From an uncultured Clostridia bacterium (GTDB lineage: Bacteria; Bacillota; Clostridia; Christensenellales; Borkfalkiaceae): a stretch of DNA of 35,660 bases. Shown piece by piece: positions 1 to 7,438 of this stretch (positions within the stretch are counted from its first letter, which is position 1; the number at the start of each line of letters is the position of its first letter). The notes beneath the pieces were generated by a model. That model ran no database searches and was not told where the DNA came from. It was given only the letters and a program-made list of their open reading frames with translations. A program made the position numbers and the translations under genes. Where the stretch lies: positions 1 to 35,660 of the forward strand of contig CALVLV010000021.1 in NCBI GenBank assembly GCA_944341075.1. The letters run 5' to 3'.

Positions 1-129
1 TGCTTGTAACGCGATCACCGACTTAAAACCTTGTTTAGCTGTAAGCTCTATGGTGGTTAGCCATTCTATGTAATTTTAGGTTTATTTACTTTTTGCTTTT
101 GCCTCAGTTATCTGAAAATTTGTATACTG

Positions 130-612
130 AAAAAGCCCATCAAGGCACGTCCCAAAATGCGTGATAAAGAGGCTTAACTCCATAAAAAAGAGTACAACAA
201 TAATCGCAAAAAGTATTTTTGCGATTGCGATACCGGCAACTTTTGCTCAAATGTCGCTTCGCGCCGCTTAGCAAAAGTTTAAGCATCTTAAAAGCCTATC
301 ATCGCACATCTTTTCCGAACGAATGTGGTAACGACTTATTTCGTAAAAACTGTAACACAAAATAAGCCTGTCTTCGCTCGAATAAAGACAGCCATTTAAT
401 GGGGTTTAAGCAAAAAAATTGTACGCTTATAAAACCCCGTTATGGCGCGTCTTTCAGACGGCTCGGGTGCAGCGCATTTTGCGCTGAAATCCTTGCAGAG
501 CATTGCGCTCTGCGGCGCAGTCATATCTGCGCTAAACTCTCACGTGAAAGAGGAGTACCTGTACAAACTTGAATGTACAGCAAAAGAGCACAGGCAACAT
601 ATCCGCCTGTAC
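130..612 (-). ncRNA. Candidate large structured non-coding RNA
   Basis: No convincing protein gene lies here, but the minus strand is packed with consecutive stem-loops downstream of a perfect promoter (619-647). Stems seen (plus coordinates, 5' arm/3' arm): 585-595/605-615, 559-565/574-580, 537-540/549-552, 515-520/527-532, 495-501/507-513, 470-476/480-486, 448-452/456-460, 401-407/432-438, 368-374/385-391, 335-341/360-366, 305-309/323-327, 238-247/270-279 (10 bp) and 203-212/216-225 (10 bp). Near 130-175 a hairpin followed by a T-run on the minus strand could be the terminator, giving about 480 nt. An earlier end near 360 is possible. I do not recognise it as tmRNA, RNase P, 6S or SRP RNA. 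It sits beside a serine recombinase, so it is probably element-borne. Whether it is transcribed is inference. Confidence 0.45.
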
Positions 613-618
613 TCTCGC

Positions 619-647
619 ATTATACCATATAAAGTTGCTTCTGTCAA
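619..647 (-). promoter_or_regulatory. Consensus sigma-A promoter for the left-edge structured region
   Basis: Reading the minus strand, TTGACA (plus 642-647) and TATAAT (plus 619-624) are separated by exactly 17 bp. Transcription would start near 612, just past the end of the kinase gene, and run into the hairpin-rich block. A perfect consensus here with no downstream gene is the main reason to suspect an RNA gene. Confidence 0.65.
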
Positions 648-692
648 TAGAAATACAAACATTTGTTTGTAATATTTTGTCGTTTTATCGGG

Positions 693-1187
693 TTAAAGGG
701 ATATAATCATATCCGCAATCTGGTCTATGCTACGATTATCGGTTTGAATTTTAACCGTGTTAAGCTCATTGAAGGAGGACAATCTGTTAAGGCTTCGTTC
801 AATAACGTCATCTGAACGAATACCCATATCAATGTCTTTTTTCAAGCGCGAAATAAGAGTATCGGGAGAGCAAATCAGAGAAATTGTATGGACTTTGCAA
901 TCAGTCGTGTCTAAACGGGCAAGTATGGTATCGATTATAGATTGCTTGTGCATAACCCAGCAAAATACTATATTTTCATAGGCGGAGCAATGAATAAACT
1001 GATTGAGTATAAAACAGATATTATCTGTTACCATCTTTTTCGTTTCTTCTGTTACCTGAAACGGATGGGCATCCCAACACCAGTCCCCGTCAAGGAAAAC
1101 GCAGTTATCCAACTTGTTTTTCATATTCCGGCAGACGGCAGTTTTGCCCACTCCCATAGGACCGCCGATTATAAATAACTTTTTCAT
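693..1187 (-). CDS. P-loop kinase / AAA-type NTPase, element-associated
   Basis: 164-residue soluble protein with a Walker A loop right at the N terminus (GGPMGVGKT, about residues 8-16) and the pattern VFLDGDWCWD about 20 residues later, which suits a small-molecule or nucleotide kinase fold (shikimate/adenylate kinase-like). The substrate is unknown. The open frame extends upstream to a TTG at 1202, but the first ATG (1187) leaves only a short leader before the Walker A and is preferred. It lies directly downstream of the XRE regulator gene on the same strand, 11 bp apart or overlapping if the TTG is used, so the two are co-transcribed. A regulator-kinase pair could be a toxin-antitoxin-like module, but nothing in the sequence proves that; similar proteins are common in Bacillota chromosomes. 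Confidence 0.8.
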   Translation of the reverse strand: MKKLFIIGGPMGVGKTAVCRNMKNKLDNCVFLDGDWCWDAHPFQVTEETKKMVTDNICFILNQFIHCSAYENIVFCWVMHKQSIIDTILARLDTTDCKVHTISLICSPDTLISRLKKDIDMGIRSDDVIERSLNRLSSFNELNTVKIQTDNRSIDQIADMIISL

Positions 1188-1198
1188 AATCAAGCTGT

Positions 1199-1402
1199 TC
1201 AATCCCCTAACCCGAGCAGATAGTCCGTAGTTACATCAAAGAATACGGCAATGCGTTCCAACGTTGCAAAATCGGGCTCTCTGAAACCCGTCTCCCAACT
1301 GTTTATGCTGCGCTGGCTGACGTTCAGCTCCTTTGCAAGCTCTGCCTGCGAAAGTTTCCTTTCAATTCTCAACTCTTTAAGTCTTTCTTTGAATATTATC
1401 AT
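1199..1402 (-). CDS. XRE-family HTH transcriptional regulator
   Basis: 67-residue Cro/CI-type DNA-binding protein consisting of little more than one HTH domain. The helix-turn-helix covers roughly residues 17-38 (LSQAELAKELNVSQRSIN), followed by SWETGFREPDFATLERIA and a C-terminal DYLLGLGD tail typical of this family. It is divergent from the DUF6809-like/recombinase genes, and a perfect palindrome (1442-1458) fills the spacer of their promoter, so it most likely represses that promoter and perhaps its own. ATG at 1402 gives a normal N terminus (MIIFKERLKELR). It would be the control switch of the mobile element. Confidence in the family is high; the operator assignment is inference. Confidence 0.9.
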   Translation of the reverse strand: MIIFKERLKELRIERKLSQAELAKELNVSQRSINSWETGFREPDFATLERIAVFFDVTTDYLLGLGD

Positions 1403-1423
1403 GCCTAAATATTACCACGAGTT

Positions 1424-1464
1424 GAGCTAAAATTATTGACTTAGCTCGTTTAGAGCTATATAAT
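1424..1464 (+). promoter_or_regulatory. Promoter with embedded palindromic operator (recombinase side)
   Basis: TTGACT at 1436-1441 and TATAAT at 1459-1464 are 17 bp apart. The whole spacer (1442-1458) is a perfect palindrome, TAGCTC-GTTTA-GAGCTA. A further inverted half-site GAGCTAA lies at 1424-1430, facing TTAGCTC at 1441-1447. Binding there would block RNA polymerase. The divergent XRE protein is the obvious candidate. Confidence 0.75.
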
Positions 1465-1490
1465 ATATAAAAAAACTGTCAGGAGTTGCT

Positions 1491-1766
1491 ATGAAATCTG
1501 CAATTGAGCAAATGTGCTTTGGATTACGCGGTACTTACGAAAGCGTACGCGCCTCTGAAAAATACAGCCAGTTGATGAACAAAGTATGCGAGTTTGACGA
1601 TAGATTGACTGAAAAACTTAAAGATGACAAAGAAGCCACGGAGCTGTACAGACAATTCAAAGATGCCATAGACGAGGCGTCCTGCGAGGAGTGCGAAACT
1701 TTCTATAAAGAGGGGTTCAGGTTCGGCGTGTTGCTGGGAATTGATGTTTCAGAAGAAAAAACTTAA
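1491..1766 (+). CDS. DUF6809-like small protein
   Basis: 91-residue acidic, mostly helical protein with no signal peptide or membrane segment. It has the look of the DUF6809 family often found in Clostridia mobile elements: a central helix with CEFDDRLTEKL and a C-terminal FYKEGFRFGVLLG motif. The family name is from memory and should be checked. The gene starts 26 bp after the -10 box of the promoter at 1436-1464, with AGGAG ahead of the ATG. It precedes the recombinase by 68 bp and may be co-transcribed with it. The function is unknown. Confidence 0.75.
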   Translation: MKSAIEQMCFGLRGTYESVRASEKYSQLMNKVCEFDDRLTEKLKDDKEATELYRQFKDAIDEASCEECETFYKEGFRFGVLLGIDVSEEKT

Positions 1767-1780
1767 AAAATTTTTTATAT

Positions 1781-1814
1781 ATGACTATATCTGTCATATT
1801 TACTGTGTTATAAT
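1781..1814 (+). promoter_or_regulatory. Possible recombinase promoter/operator
   Basis: TATAAT at 1809-1814 lies 21 bp before the recombinase start codon. No good -35 box is visible at 17 bp. An inverted repeat ATGAC-N7-GTCAT (1781-1785/1793-1797) overlaps the expected -35 region and could be a protein-binding site. Weak evidence. Confidence 0.3.
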
Positions 1815-1834
1815 GTCGCCAAGAGGTAAAAGTC

Positions 1835-3328
1835 ATGAAAGCAGTTATTTACGCTCGCTATTCGAGCGACAATCAACGCGAAGAATCTATCGAAGGTCAG
1901 CTCCGTGAGTGTATGGAGTTTGCAAGCCGTGCCGAAATCGACGTTATAGGCAATTACATTGACCGCGCCCTTACCGCCAAGACGGATAACCGCCCGGAAT
2001 TTCAGCGAATGATAAAGGATAGTTATAAGCACGCTTTCGACTGTATTATTGTATGGAAGCTGGACAGGTTCTCACGAAATCGCTATGACAGTGCGCATTA
2101 TAAGGCGCTATTGCGCAAAAACGGTGTAAAAGTTGTATCCGCAATGGAAAGCATTTCGGAAGGCTCTGAGGGCATACTGCTTGAATCGGTTCTCGAAGGC
2201 ATGGCAGAATACTATTCAGCCGAGCTTGCAGAAAAAGTTGTGCGCGGCATGAAGGAAAACACATTGAAAGGTTTGCATAACGGCGGTCAGGTTACATTTG
2301 GCTATAAAATCAATGAAGAGCGCCGCTTTGAGCGGGACGAGGTCAACGCTCCCATCGTAAACGAAATTTTCAATATGTATGCCGACGGAAAGACTGTAAA
2401 ACAGATAGTCAATTATCTCGACAGCAAGCAAATACGCACCTCGCGCGGCGGCAAGATAAATATTAACGCCGTACAGCGCATTCTGTCCAATCGCAGATAT
2501 ATCGGCGAATATAAGTTCCGTGATATAGTTGTATCCGATTGCATTCCTCCGCTCGTTTCAAAAGGGCTGTTTGACAGAGTACAGGAAAAACTCGTCAAGA
2601 ATAAAAAAGCGCCTGCAACCCGTAAGGCTGAGGACGAATATTTGCTCACTTTAAAGCTGTTCTGCGGTAAGTGCGGAGCGCACATGGTAGGCGAAAGCGG
2701 AATGGGCACTTCGCGGGTTTACCGCTACTACAAATGCGCAAACACTAAAAAGGTACATACCTGCGATAAAAAGCCTGTACGCAAGGAATGGATAGAAGAT
2801 TTAGCCGTCAAAAAGGCGACGGATATTCTGAACGACGAAAAGATGATAAGCTATCTCATAGACAGAATTTACATATTGCAGGGCGAAGAAAATCCGAGAA
2901 TTCCCAATCTTAAAGCACAGCTTGAAGATACGCAAAAGCGCATAGCCAATATAATGGACGCCATTGAACAGGGAATTATAACGGAGAACACCAAGAGCAG
3001 ACTTACTCAACTTGAAAGCAAGCAGAAAGAGCTTGAAATTGCCATCTTGCAGGAGAAAATAAAAAAGCCCTTCCTTACGAAAGAACAGATACGCTTCGGC
3101 ATAGAGAAATTCAGAAAGCTGGATATTTCCACACAGGAAGGACGGCAAAGACTTATCGACGGTTTTATCAATTCGATATATCTTTTCGATGACAAACTGA
3201 CGATAACATTCAACTTCAAGGACGGAACGCAGACGGTGAGTCTTTCCGAGCTTGAGGCGGCAAAAAATTCGGATATTAAATGCCTAGGTGCACCACTAAA
3301 AAAACCACCCAATGGGTGGTTTTTTTAG
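1835..3328 (+). CDS. Large serine recombinase (site-specific integrase/resolvase)
   Basis: 497-residue member of the large serine recombinase family, which cuts and rejoins DNA at attachment sites to insert or excise mobile elements. The N-terminal resolvase domain (about residues 1-150) begins MKAVIYARYSSDNQ, with the catalytic serine at about residue 10 or 11, and includes VWKLDRFSRNRYD and the E helix. A recombinase domain follows (about 155-260, with GYKINEE and RILSNRRYIGEY). Then come a zinc ribbon (CGKCG near 285, paired with later cysteines in YYKCANTKKVHTC) and a C-terminal coiled coil (about 360-410). AGAGG precedes the ATG. The last 14 codons and the stop lie inside a perfect inverted repeat. 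It drives the mobility of the left-edge element; the matching attachment sites are not identified. Confidence 0.95.
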   Translation: MKAVIYARYSSDNQREESIEGQLRECMEFASRAEIDVIGNYIDRALTAKTDNRPEFQRMIKDSYKHAFDCIIVWKLDRFSRNRYDSAHYKALLRKNGVKVVSAMESISEGSEGILLESVLEGMAEYYSAELAEKVVRGMKENTLKGLHNGGQVTFGYKINEERRFERDEVNAPIVNEIFNMYADGKTVKQIVNYLDSKQIRTSRGGKININAVQRILSNRRYIGEYKFRDIVVSDCIPPLVSKGLFDRVQEKLVKNKKAPATRKAEDEYLLTLKLFCGKCGAHMVGESGMGTSRVYRYYKCANTKKVHTCDKKPVRKEWIEDLAVKKATDILNDEKMISYLIDRIYILQGEENPRIPNLKAQLEDTQKRIANIMDAIEQGIITENTKSRLTQLESKQKELEIAILQEKIKKPFLTKEQIRFGIEKFRKLDISTQEGRQRLIDGFINSIYLFDDKLTITFNFKDGTQTVSLSELEAAKNSDIKCLGAPLKKPPNGWFF

Positions 3329-3339
3329 TGGTGCACCTA
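3285..3339 (+). terminator. Perfect 26-bp inverted repeat overlapping the recombinase stop codon
   Basis: Arms 3285-3310 and 3314-3339 are perfectly complementary around a 3-nt loop. The hairpin contains an internal A7/T7 stretch, so a shorter hairpin (CCACCC/GGGTGG, followed by T7) would act as an intrinsic terminator on the plus strand; by symmetry it also works on the minus strand. It encodes the recombinase residues LGAPLKKPPNGWFF and its TAG stop (3326-3328). Confidence 0.85.
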
Positions 3340-3460
3340 TCGGAATCGGGTAGCGTAGGCGGCAAAGCCGCCCCGCTCGGGCTTCGCTGAAGGCTGTTAT
3401 ATTTGTTAATGTCAAGTATATGCTACTGAATTATAAGTTTATTTTATAGTTTGAAATACA

Positions 3461-3489
3461 TTGCTTTTCTTTGAAAGATATGGTATAGT
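3461..3489 (+). promoter_or_regulatory. Probable promoter of the AT-rich islet gene
   Basis: TTGCTT (3461-3466) and TATAGT (3484-3489) are 17 bp apart on the plus strand. This would give a leader of about 115 nt before the gene at 3613. The rest of 3340-3612 holds only a small GGCGGC/GCCGCC hairpin near 3360 and the GGGGACA repeats. Confidence 0.45.
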
Positions 3490-3544
3490 TAAAGTGTTCA
3501 CTGATATTTCAATAGGAGAGAGTATTTTAATTTCGGGAGGGGGA

Positions 3545-3579
3545 GGGGACATAGTTTTTTGTATGTCTTTAAGGGGACA
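3545..3579 (+). repeat. Pair of GGGGACA direct repeats
   Basis: GGGGACA occurs at 3545-3551 and 3573-3579 (28 bp apart), the second inside AAGGGGACACG. Similar GGGGACA-rich stretches flank some small transposase elements, so this may be a remnant end. Only the repeat itself is seen. Confidence 0.35.
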
Positions 3580-3612
3580 CGCTTTTTGATTTTAAAGCAT
3601 AAGGAGTATAAC

Positions 3613-4215
3613 ATGAATTTACTAGAATACGAAAAAGTTAAAGACCTTACTTATCTAGAATATTGTGATTATTTACAACAAAAATATGGTATTGGGTTAA
3701 GTGACTATATGACAAAATCGTGGAACAAAAATTCTAAAGTAACACGCACCAAAGAAGGTTTACTGGCTCATCACAAATATGAGGATCACGCTATAATGCT
3801 GTCAACAAGAGAGTTTGCTATGCGAAATCCTTTTGAATGGCAATTAGCAAAAAATATAGTTTATTGTGATTACTTAGAACACCTATTATTACATATTTTA
3901 ATTTGTGAATATCCTGCCGAAGATCACAATAATTTTGAAGCGGTTGGAATTGGCGGCGTAATCAATTTTATAGTACCAGAATTAAATGATTTATATAGCG
4001 GTTGGGAAACTGGTCAATCATGGAGAAAAAACTGTCATAATCTTGTCATAAAGGATAAAAATGTATACTTGACTTTATTAAAAAGATTTAAGACTTCTTG
4101 TAAGAATTATCCTTTCTATACAGATGATTGTTTATTTACAAGTTTTAACGAGAATTTTGGCTTATGGTCGCGCAAGCAAAATGAAAAACTATTCAAAGAA
4201 ATTGCTGAACTATAA
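3613..4215 (+). CDS. Unrecognised 200-residue protein with HNH-like pattern
   Basis: Cytosolic protein with no signal peptide or membrane helix. A His pair with acidic residues (LLAHHKYEDHA, about residues 53-63) is followed about 30 residues later by NIVYCDYLEHLLLH. This spacing resembles the HH...N...H...H arrangement of HNH-type nucleases, but I would not assign a nuclease function without a profile search. The ATG at 3613 is preferred because AAGGAG lies just upstream; an in-frame ATG at 3559 would add 18 unconvincing residues. Base composition is strikingly AT-rich compared with the genes from 4484 on, which suggests recent transfer, either as cargo of the recombinase element or of a separate one. 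It ends about 130 bp before a bidirectional terminator. Confidence 0.75.
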   Translation: MNLLEYEKVKDLTYLEYCDYLQQKYGIGLSDYMTKSWNKNSKVTRTKEGLLAHHKYEDHAIMLSTREFAMRNPFEWQLAKNIVYCDYLEHLLLHILICEYPAEDHNNFEAVGIGGVINFIVPELNDLYSGWETGQSWRKNCHNLVIKDKNVYLTLLKRFKTSCKNYPFYTDDCLFTSFNENFGLWSRKQNEKLFKEIAEL

Positions 4216-4348
4216 TAGCTAACATTTAACTGGATATTAACAATATGTTCATACAACGAATAACTCGTCTATTTGAATAATGTCAAAGCCTGGTGTATCT
4301 ATCAAAAATAAGTAGCGTGAAGATGCTTTGGCATACTTATTAAAACAG

Positions 4349-4391
4349 CCCCGCATATATGGCAATTGCTGCGCCATATATGCGGGGATTT
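4349..4391. terminator. Bidirectional terminator between convergent units
   Basis: Perfect 15-bp stem (4349-4363/4373-4387, CCCCGCATATATGGC and complement) with a 9-nt loop. T-run on the plus side and AAAA (T-run on the minus strand) before it. It serves both the 3613 gene and the feo operon, which converge here. Confidence 0.75.
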
Positions 4392-4483
4392 TTAAATTAT
4401 ATATTATAACCTTTATTTTATTGGCTGCATTATAATCTGTGCGTTATATTCTTTGGGCGCCGGTGTCAAACAGATAATAACTT

Positions 4484-4696
4484 TTATTCGCTGTCTTTAT
4501 TGCGTCTGTCGCCGTCGGGCCGTTCCCCGCTGCTTTCGTCGCCATGTGAAGGGCGGGAGGAGAGGGGGCAGCCGTAGCAGTGCCCGCCGCAGCCGCTGCA
4601 TTTCCCCCTGTTTTTAATTTTGTTTTTTATAATGAATATCACCGCGCATATGGCGCAAATACCAACTATGCAGCAGATTATTATCGTGGCAACCAT
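4484..4696 (-). CDS. FeoB-associated Cys-rich membrane protein
   Basis: 70 residues: one N-terminal membrane helix (about residues 3-24, Cys-rich: IIICCIVGICAICAV), a basic stretch (KNKIKNRGK), then a cysteine cluster CSGCGGHCYGCP (about 33-44) and a charged, disordered tail. This matches the small FeoB-associated Cys-rich family that often follows feoB in Bacillota. The cysteines suggest iron handling or delivery at the membrane near FeoB, but the role is not established. GAGGTG lies before the ATG. The gene is 44 bp downstream of feoB on the same strand and ends the operon. Confidence 0.9.
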   Translation of the reverse strand: MVATIIICCIVGICAICAVIFIIKNKIKNRGKCSGCGGHCYGCPLSSRPSHGDESSGERPDGDRRNKDSE

Positions 4697-4740
4697 GTCT
4701 TCACCTCGACGTTGGCATGCCCGTAGGCAGCCTCTGCATT

Positions 4741-6831
4741 TTATACTATCAGCGCGCCTATCTGGTACACTATCAGCGTTATCACATATGCGACCACGAG
4801 CTGGAACACCGCCGTGAATATCGTCCAGCGCCAGCTCTTCGATTCCTTGCGTATGGTTGCAAGTGTGGCGGTGCAGGGTATGTACAGCAGGCAGAATACC
4901 ATAAGGCAGATGGCGTTCAGCCCGCCGAAGCCTATGGCCGTGAGCGCGCCCGCAATGTCTGCGGCGCCGCTGCCCGTGCCCAGCACTACCGCGCAGCTTG
5001 AAACGACGACTTCCTTTGCCGAAATGCCGGCTATGAGCGCGACGACTATCTGCCAGAAGCCCAGCCCTATCGGCGCGAACGCCGGTTGCAGGAACTTGCC
5101 TATGTAGCCCGCAAAGCTGAATTCCGTTTCAACGCCCTCAACATAGCCCGTCGGGCCGAGGTGCATCAGCACCCATATTATAAGCGTGGCTATAAATATG
5201 GTGGTGCCCGCCTTTACAAGGTAGTCCTTGACCTTTTCCCATACATATATGCCCACGGTGTGCGCGTCGGGCAGTTTGTATTCGGGCAGCTCTATAAGCA
5301 GGTAGTTGGGTTCCCTGTTCTTTCTTTTGTCTATAAGGTGCATTACCGCCGCCACGCCTATCGCCACGAGTATGCCCAGCAGATACATTGAAAACGCCGC
5401 CAGAAAGGCGTACTGCGCAAAGAACATTTCGGCGAACAGTATGTATATTGTCAGCCTGGCGCTGCAGCTCATAAAGGGGGTGACCAGCATCACCTTAAAG
5501 CGGTCGTGTCTGTTCTCCAGCGCGCGCGAGGCCATTATGGCGGGCACGGTGCAGCCGAAGCCGAGCAGCATGGGTATGAACGCCCTGCCCGAAAGCCCCA
5601 GCCTGCTCATAACGCCCTCCATTACATACGCCACGCGCGACATATAGCCGCTGTCTTCAAGGAAGGCGAGGGCGAGGAAGAGTATGAATATGTTTGGCAA
5701 AAAGGTTATTATGGTGCCCACGCCGCCTATAATGCCGTCGTTTATCAGCGAAATCAGCCAGCTGCCCGCGTTTGCAGAGGTAAGGCCGCCCTCCACCGCG
5801 CCGGAGAGCCATTCGAAAAACATCTCTAAAAGGCTTTTTATAAGGTCGCCGACGAAGAAGGTGAGGAAGAATACCACCGCCATGATGCCCAGGAATATGG
5901 GTATGCCCCATATCCTGTGGGTAAAGGCGCTGTCAAGCTTGTCTGTAAGCCTGTCCTGCCGCTGTTTATGCACCATTACTTCGTCTATTATTTCGTCGAT
6001 AAATTCGTATTTTTCGTTTATTATCTGCGATTCGCAGTTGCCCTTAAGTTCTTCGGGCAGATCGAGGGGGTATTTTTTGCTTATCTCCTTGTCGTGCTCC
6101 AATATCTTTATGGCATGCCAGCGCACGTTATTGAGGCCCGGATATGCTGCAACCAACGCGCTTTCAACGCCGTCCAGCTTGTCCTCGATGGCGTCGGAAT
6201 ATACCATGGTGTATTCCGAGTGGTGGTCGTGTGCGTGGTGCGAAACTTCCTTGTGTTCGTGAATAAGCCTGTCGGGGCCCTTGCTGTCCTTGTGGTGTAT
6301 GGCGGCGTGTATGAGTATGTCAAGCCCCGTGCGCTTGCGCGCGGAAACGGGTATCACGGGCACGCCCAGCATTTCGGGCAGGCGGTGCAGGTCTATCTCC
6401 ATGCCGCGCTTTGCAACAATGTCCATCATGTTCAGCGCAACCACAACGGGCTTGCCCAGCTCTAAAAGCTGCAGCGTAAGGTAAAGCCCGCGCTCCAGCG
6501 CAGAGGCGTCTACCACGTTTATAACAACGTCTACCTCGCCGCTTAAAATAAAGTTGCGCGAAACGCTCTCTTCCATGGTGTAGGAGGTAAGGCTGTATGT
6601 TCCGGGCAGGTCAACAAGCCTTATCTTCTGGCCGTGGTCTTTATATGTGCCCTCAACCTTTTCAACGGTTACGCCCGGCCAGTTTGCCACCTTTAAATTT
6701 GCGCCCGTATAGGCGTTGAACAGCGTGGTCTTGCCGCAGTTGGGGTTGCCTATGAAGCCTATGGTAAGGTCGGCGCCCTCAACTTTCTGCTCCCCGCCCG
6801 AGTCGCAACACTTGCGTTTAAACAGTTTCAT
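4741..6831 (-). CDS. feoB: Ferrous iron transport protein B (GTPase-permease)
   Basis: 696-residue inner-membrane Fe(II) uptake protein. The N-terminal G domain shows G1 GNPNCGKTT (about 28-36), the switch region NWPGVTVE, G3 DLPG (74-77), G4 NMMD (134-137) and G5 PVSARK (161-166). The membrane part has the two Gate motifs with conserved Cys: PFMSCSARLTIY and LLYIPCTATLATIRKE. An in-frame upstream ATG at 6897 exists, but 6831 (MKLFKRKCC) gives the normal N terminus and overlaps the feoA stop by 14 nt, typical of translational coupling. Residues 175-204 are unusually His-rich (ten His), between the G domain and the helical spacer. It works with FeoA and the Cys-rich protein downstream. Confidence 0.97.
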   Translation of the reverse strand: MKLFKRKCCDSGGEQKVEGADLTIGFIGNPNCGKTTLFNAYTGANLKVANWPGVTVEKVEGTYKDHGQKIRLVDLPGTYSLTSYTMEESVSRNFILSGEVDVVINVVDASALERGLYLTLQLLELGKPVVVALNMMDIVAKRGMEIDLHRLPEMLGVPVIPVSARKRTGLDILIHAAIHHKDSKGPDRLIHEHKEVSHHAHDHHSEYTMVYSDAIEDKLDGVESALVAAYPGLNNVRWHAIKILEHDKEISKKYPLDLPEELKGNCESQIINEKYEFIDEIIDEVMVHKQRQDRLTDKLDSAFTHRIWGIPIFLGIMAVVFFLTFFVGDLIKSLLEMFFEWLSGAVEGGLTSANAGSWLISLINDGIIGGVGTIITFLPNIFILFLALAFLEDSGYMSRVAYVMEGVMSRLGLSGRAFIPMLLGFGCTVPAIMASRALENRHDRFKVMLVTPFMSCSARLTIYILFAEMFFAQYAFLAAFSMYLLGILVAIGVAAVMHLIDKRKNREPNYLLIELPEYKLPDAHTVGIYVWEKVKDYLVKAGTTIFIATLIIWVLMHLGPTGYVEGVETEFSFAGYIGKFLQPAFAPIGLGFWQIVVALIAGISAKEVVVSSCAVVLGTGSGAADIAGALTAIGFGGLNAICLMVFCLLYIPCTATLATIRKESKSWRWTIFTAVFQLVVAYVITLIVYQIGALIV

Positions 6832-7105
6832 CTGCGTTCTTTGTCCCTTCTTTTGTTGCAGAGGTATCTTCCGCGGCGCCCTCGGCGCGCTCTTCAACCT
6901 CTATGTTCTTTGTTATGTTATAGCCCAGGGCAAAGCGCGTGCCGCGCAGTTTTATAATAAGTATGCCCTTTCCCTTGCGGTTTAGCACAAACACGGGCGC
7001 GTCGCCCGTCATGCCCAGCGCCTCCAGCCTGCGCTCTGTTTCAAAGGGCAGGTCTATGCGTTTTACGGTGTAGCCCTTGCCCACCTGCGCTTCGCTTAAG
7101 TACAT
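6818..7105 (-). CDS. feoA: Ferrous iron transport protein A
   Basis: 95-residue cytosolic SH3-like protein that assists FeoB. The core MYLSEAQVGKGYTVKRID...RRLEALGMTGDAPVFVLNRKGKGILIIKLRGTRFALG is typical (split here: LGMTGDAPV about 30-38, LRGTRFALG about 53-61). About 20 extra charged residues (EERAEGAAEDTSATKEG) trail the fold. AAGGAG precedes the ATG with good spacing. It is the first gene of the feo operon and overlaps feoB, so the two products are likely made in step. No clear Fur box is visible in the promoter. Confidence 0.95.
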   Translation of the reverse strand: MYLSEAQVGKGYTVKRIDLPFETERRLEALGMTGDAPVFVLNRKGKGILIIKLRGTRFALGYNITKNIEVEERAEGAAEDTSATKEGTKNADETV

Positions 7106-7152
7106 AAAAACTCCTTGCCGCCGCGCGCATGCTTCTGCACGGCTGCACTAAT

Positions 7153-7181
7153 ATTTTAATGTGCGCGCCGCCGCAAGTCAA
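7153..7181 (-). promoter_or_regulatory. feo operon promoter
   Basis: On the minus strand TTGACT (plus 7176-7181) and TAAAAT (plus 7153-7158) are 17 bp apart, with the start near 7146, about 40 nt before feoA. I could not see a convincing Fur palindrome over it. Confidence 0.6.
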
Positions 7182-7438
7182 TCGGTTGACGTGCCTTTTT
7201 GGAGCATATCGCCATTTTGTGGCAGGAAAATTAAGGCAGGCGCGTGGCGGGGATTGGTAAAATATGCATAAATTGTGAATAAAGGTATAAGGGTGCATAA
7301 TGTCAAATAATGAGATTTTTGCATGTATAATTGCAAACAAAGTCAAAAAATATGCAAAAAATGCCTGCAATAAGCTGAGATTATATTGATATTAAAAATT
7401 AATTATGCACAAAAAATACAAATTGTTGTATAAATTTG
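7182..7438. other. AT-rich intergenic region between feo and the peptide transporter
   Basis: No gene is supported. The stretch is AT-rich and contains repeated TGCATA words (7265-7270, 7294-7299, an inverted TATGCA at 7404-7409; another at 7513-7518 in the leader). They could be regulator sites for the divergent transcription units, but no regulator is assigned. Confidence 0.4.

Noticed and set aside
442-672. 76-residue open frame on the plus strand
   Set aside because: It runs through the stem-loops of the candidate RNA and over its promoter, has no ribosome binding site, and no domain is recognisable.
7041-7370. 109-residue open frame on the minus strand upstream of feoA
   Set aside because: It overlaps the feo promoter and feoA in another frame and shows no domain.
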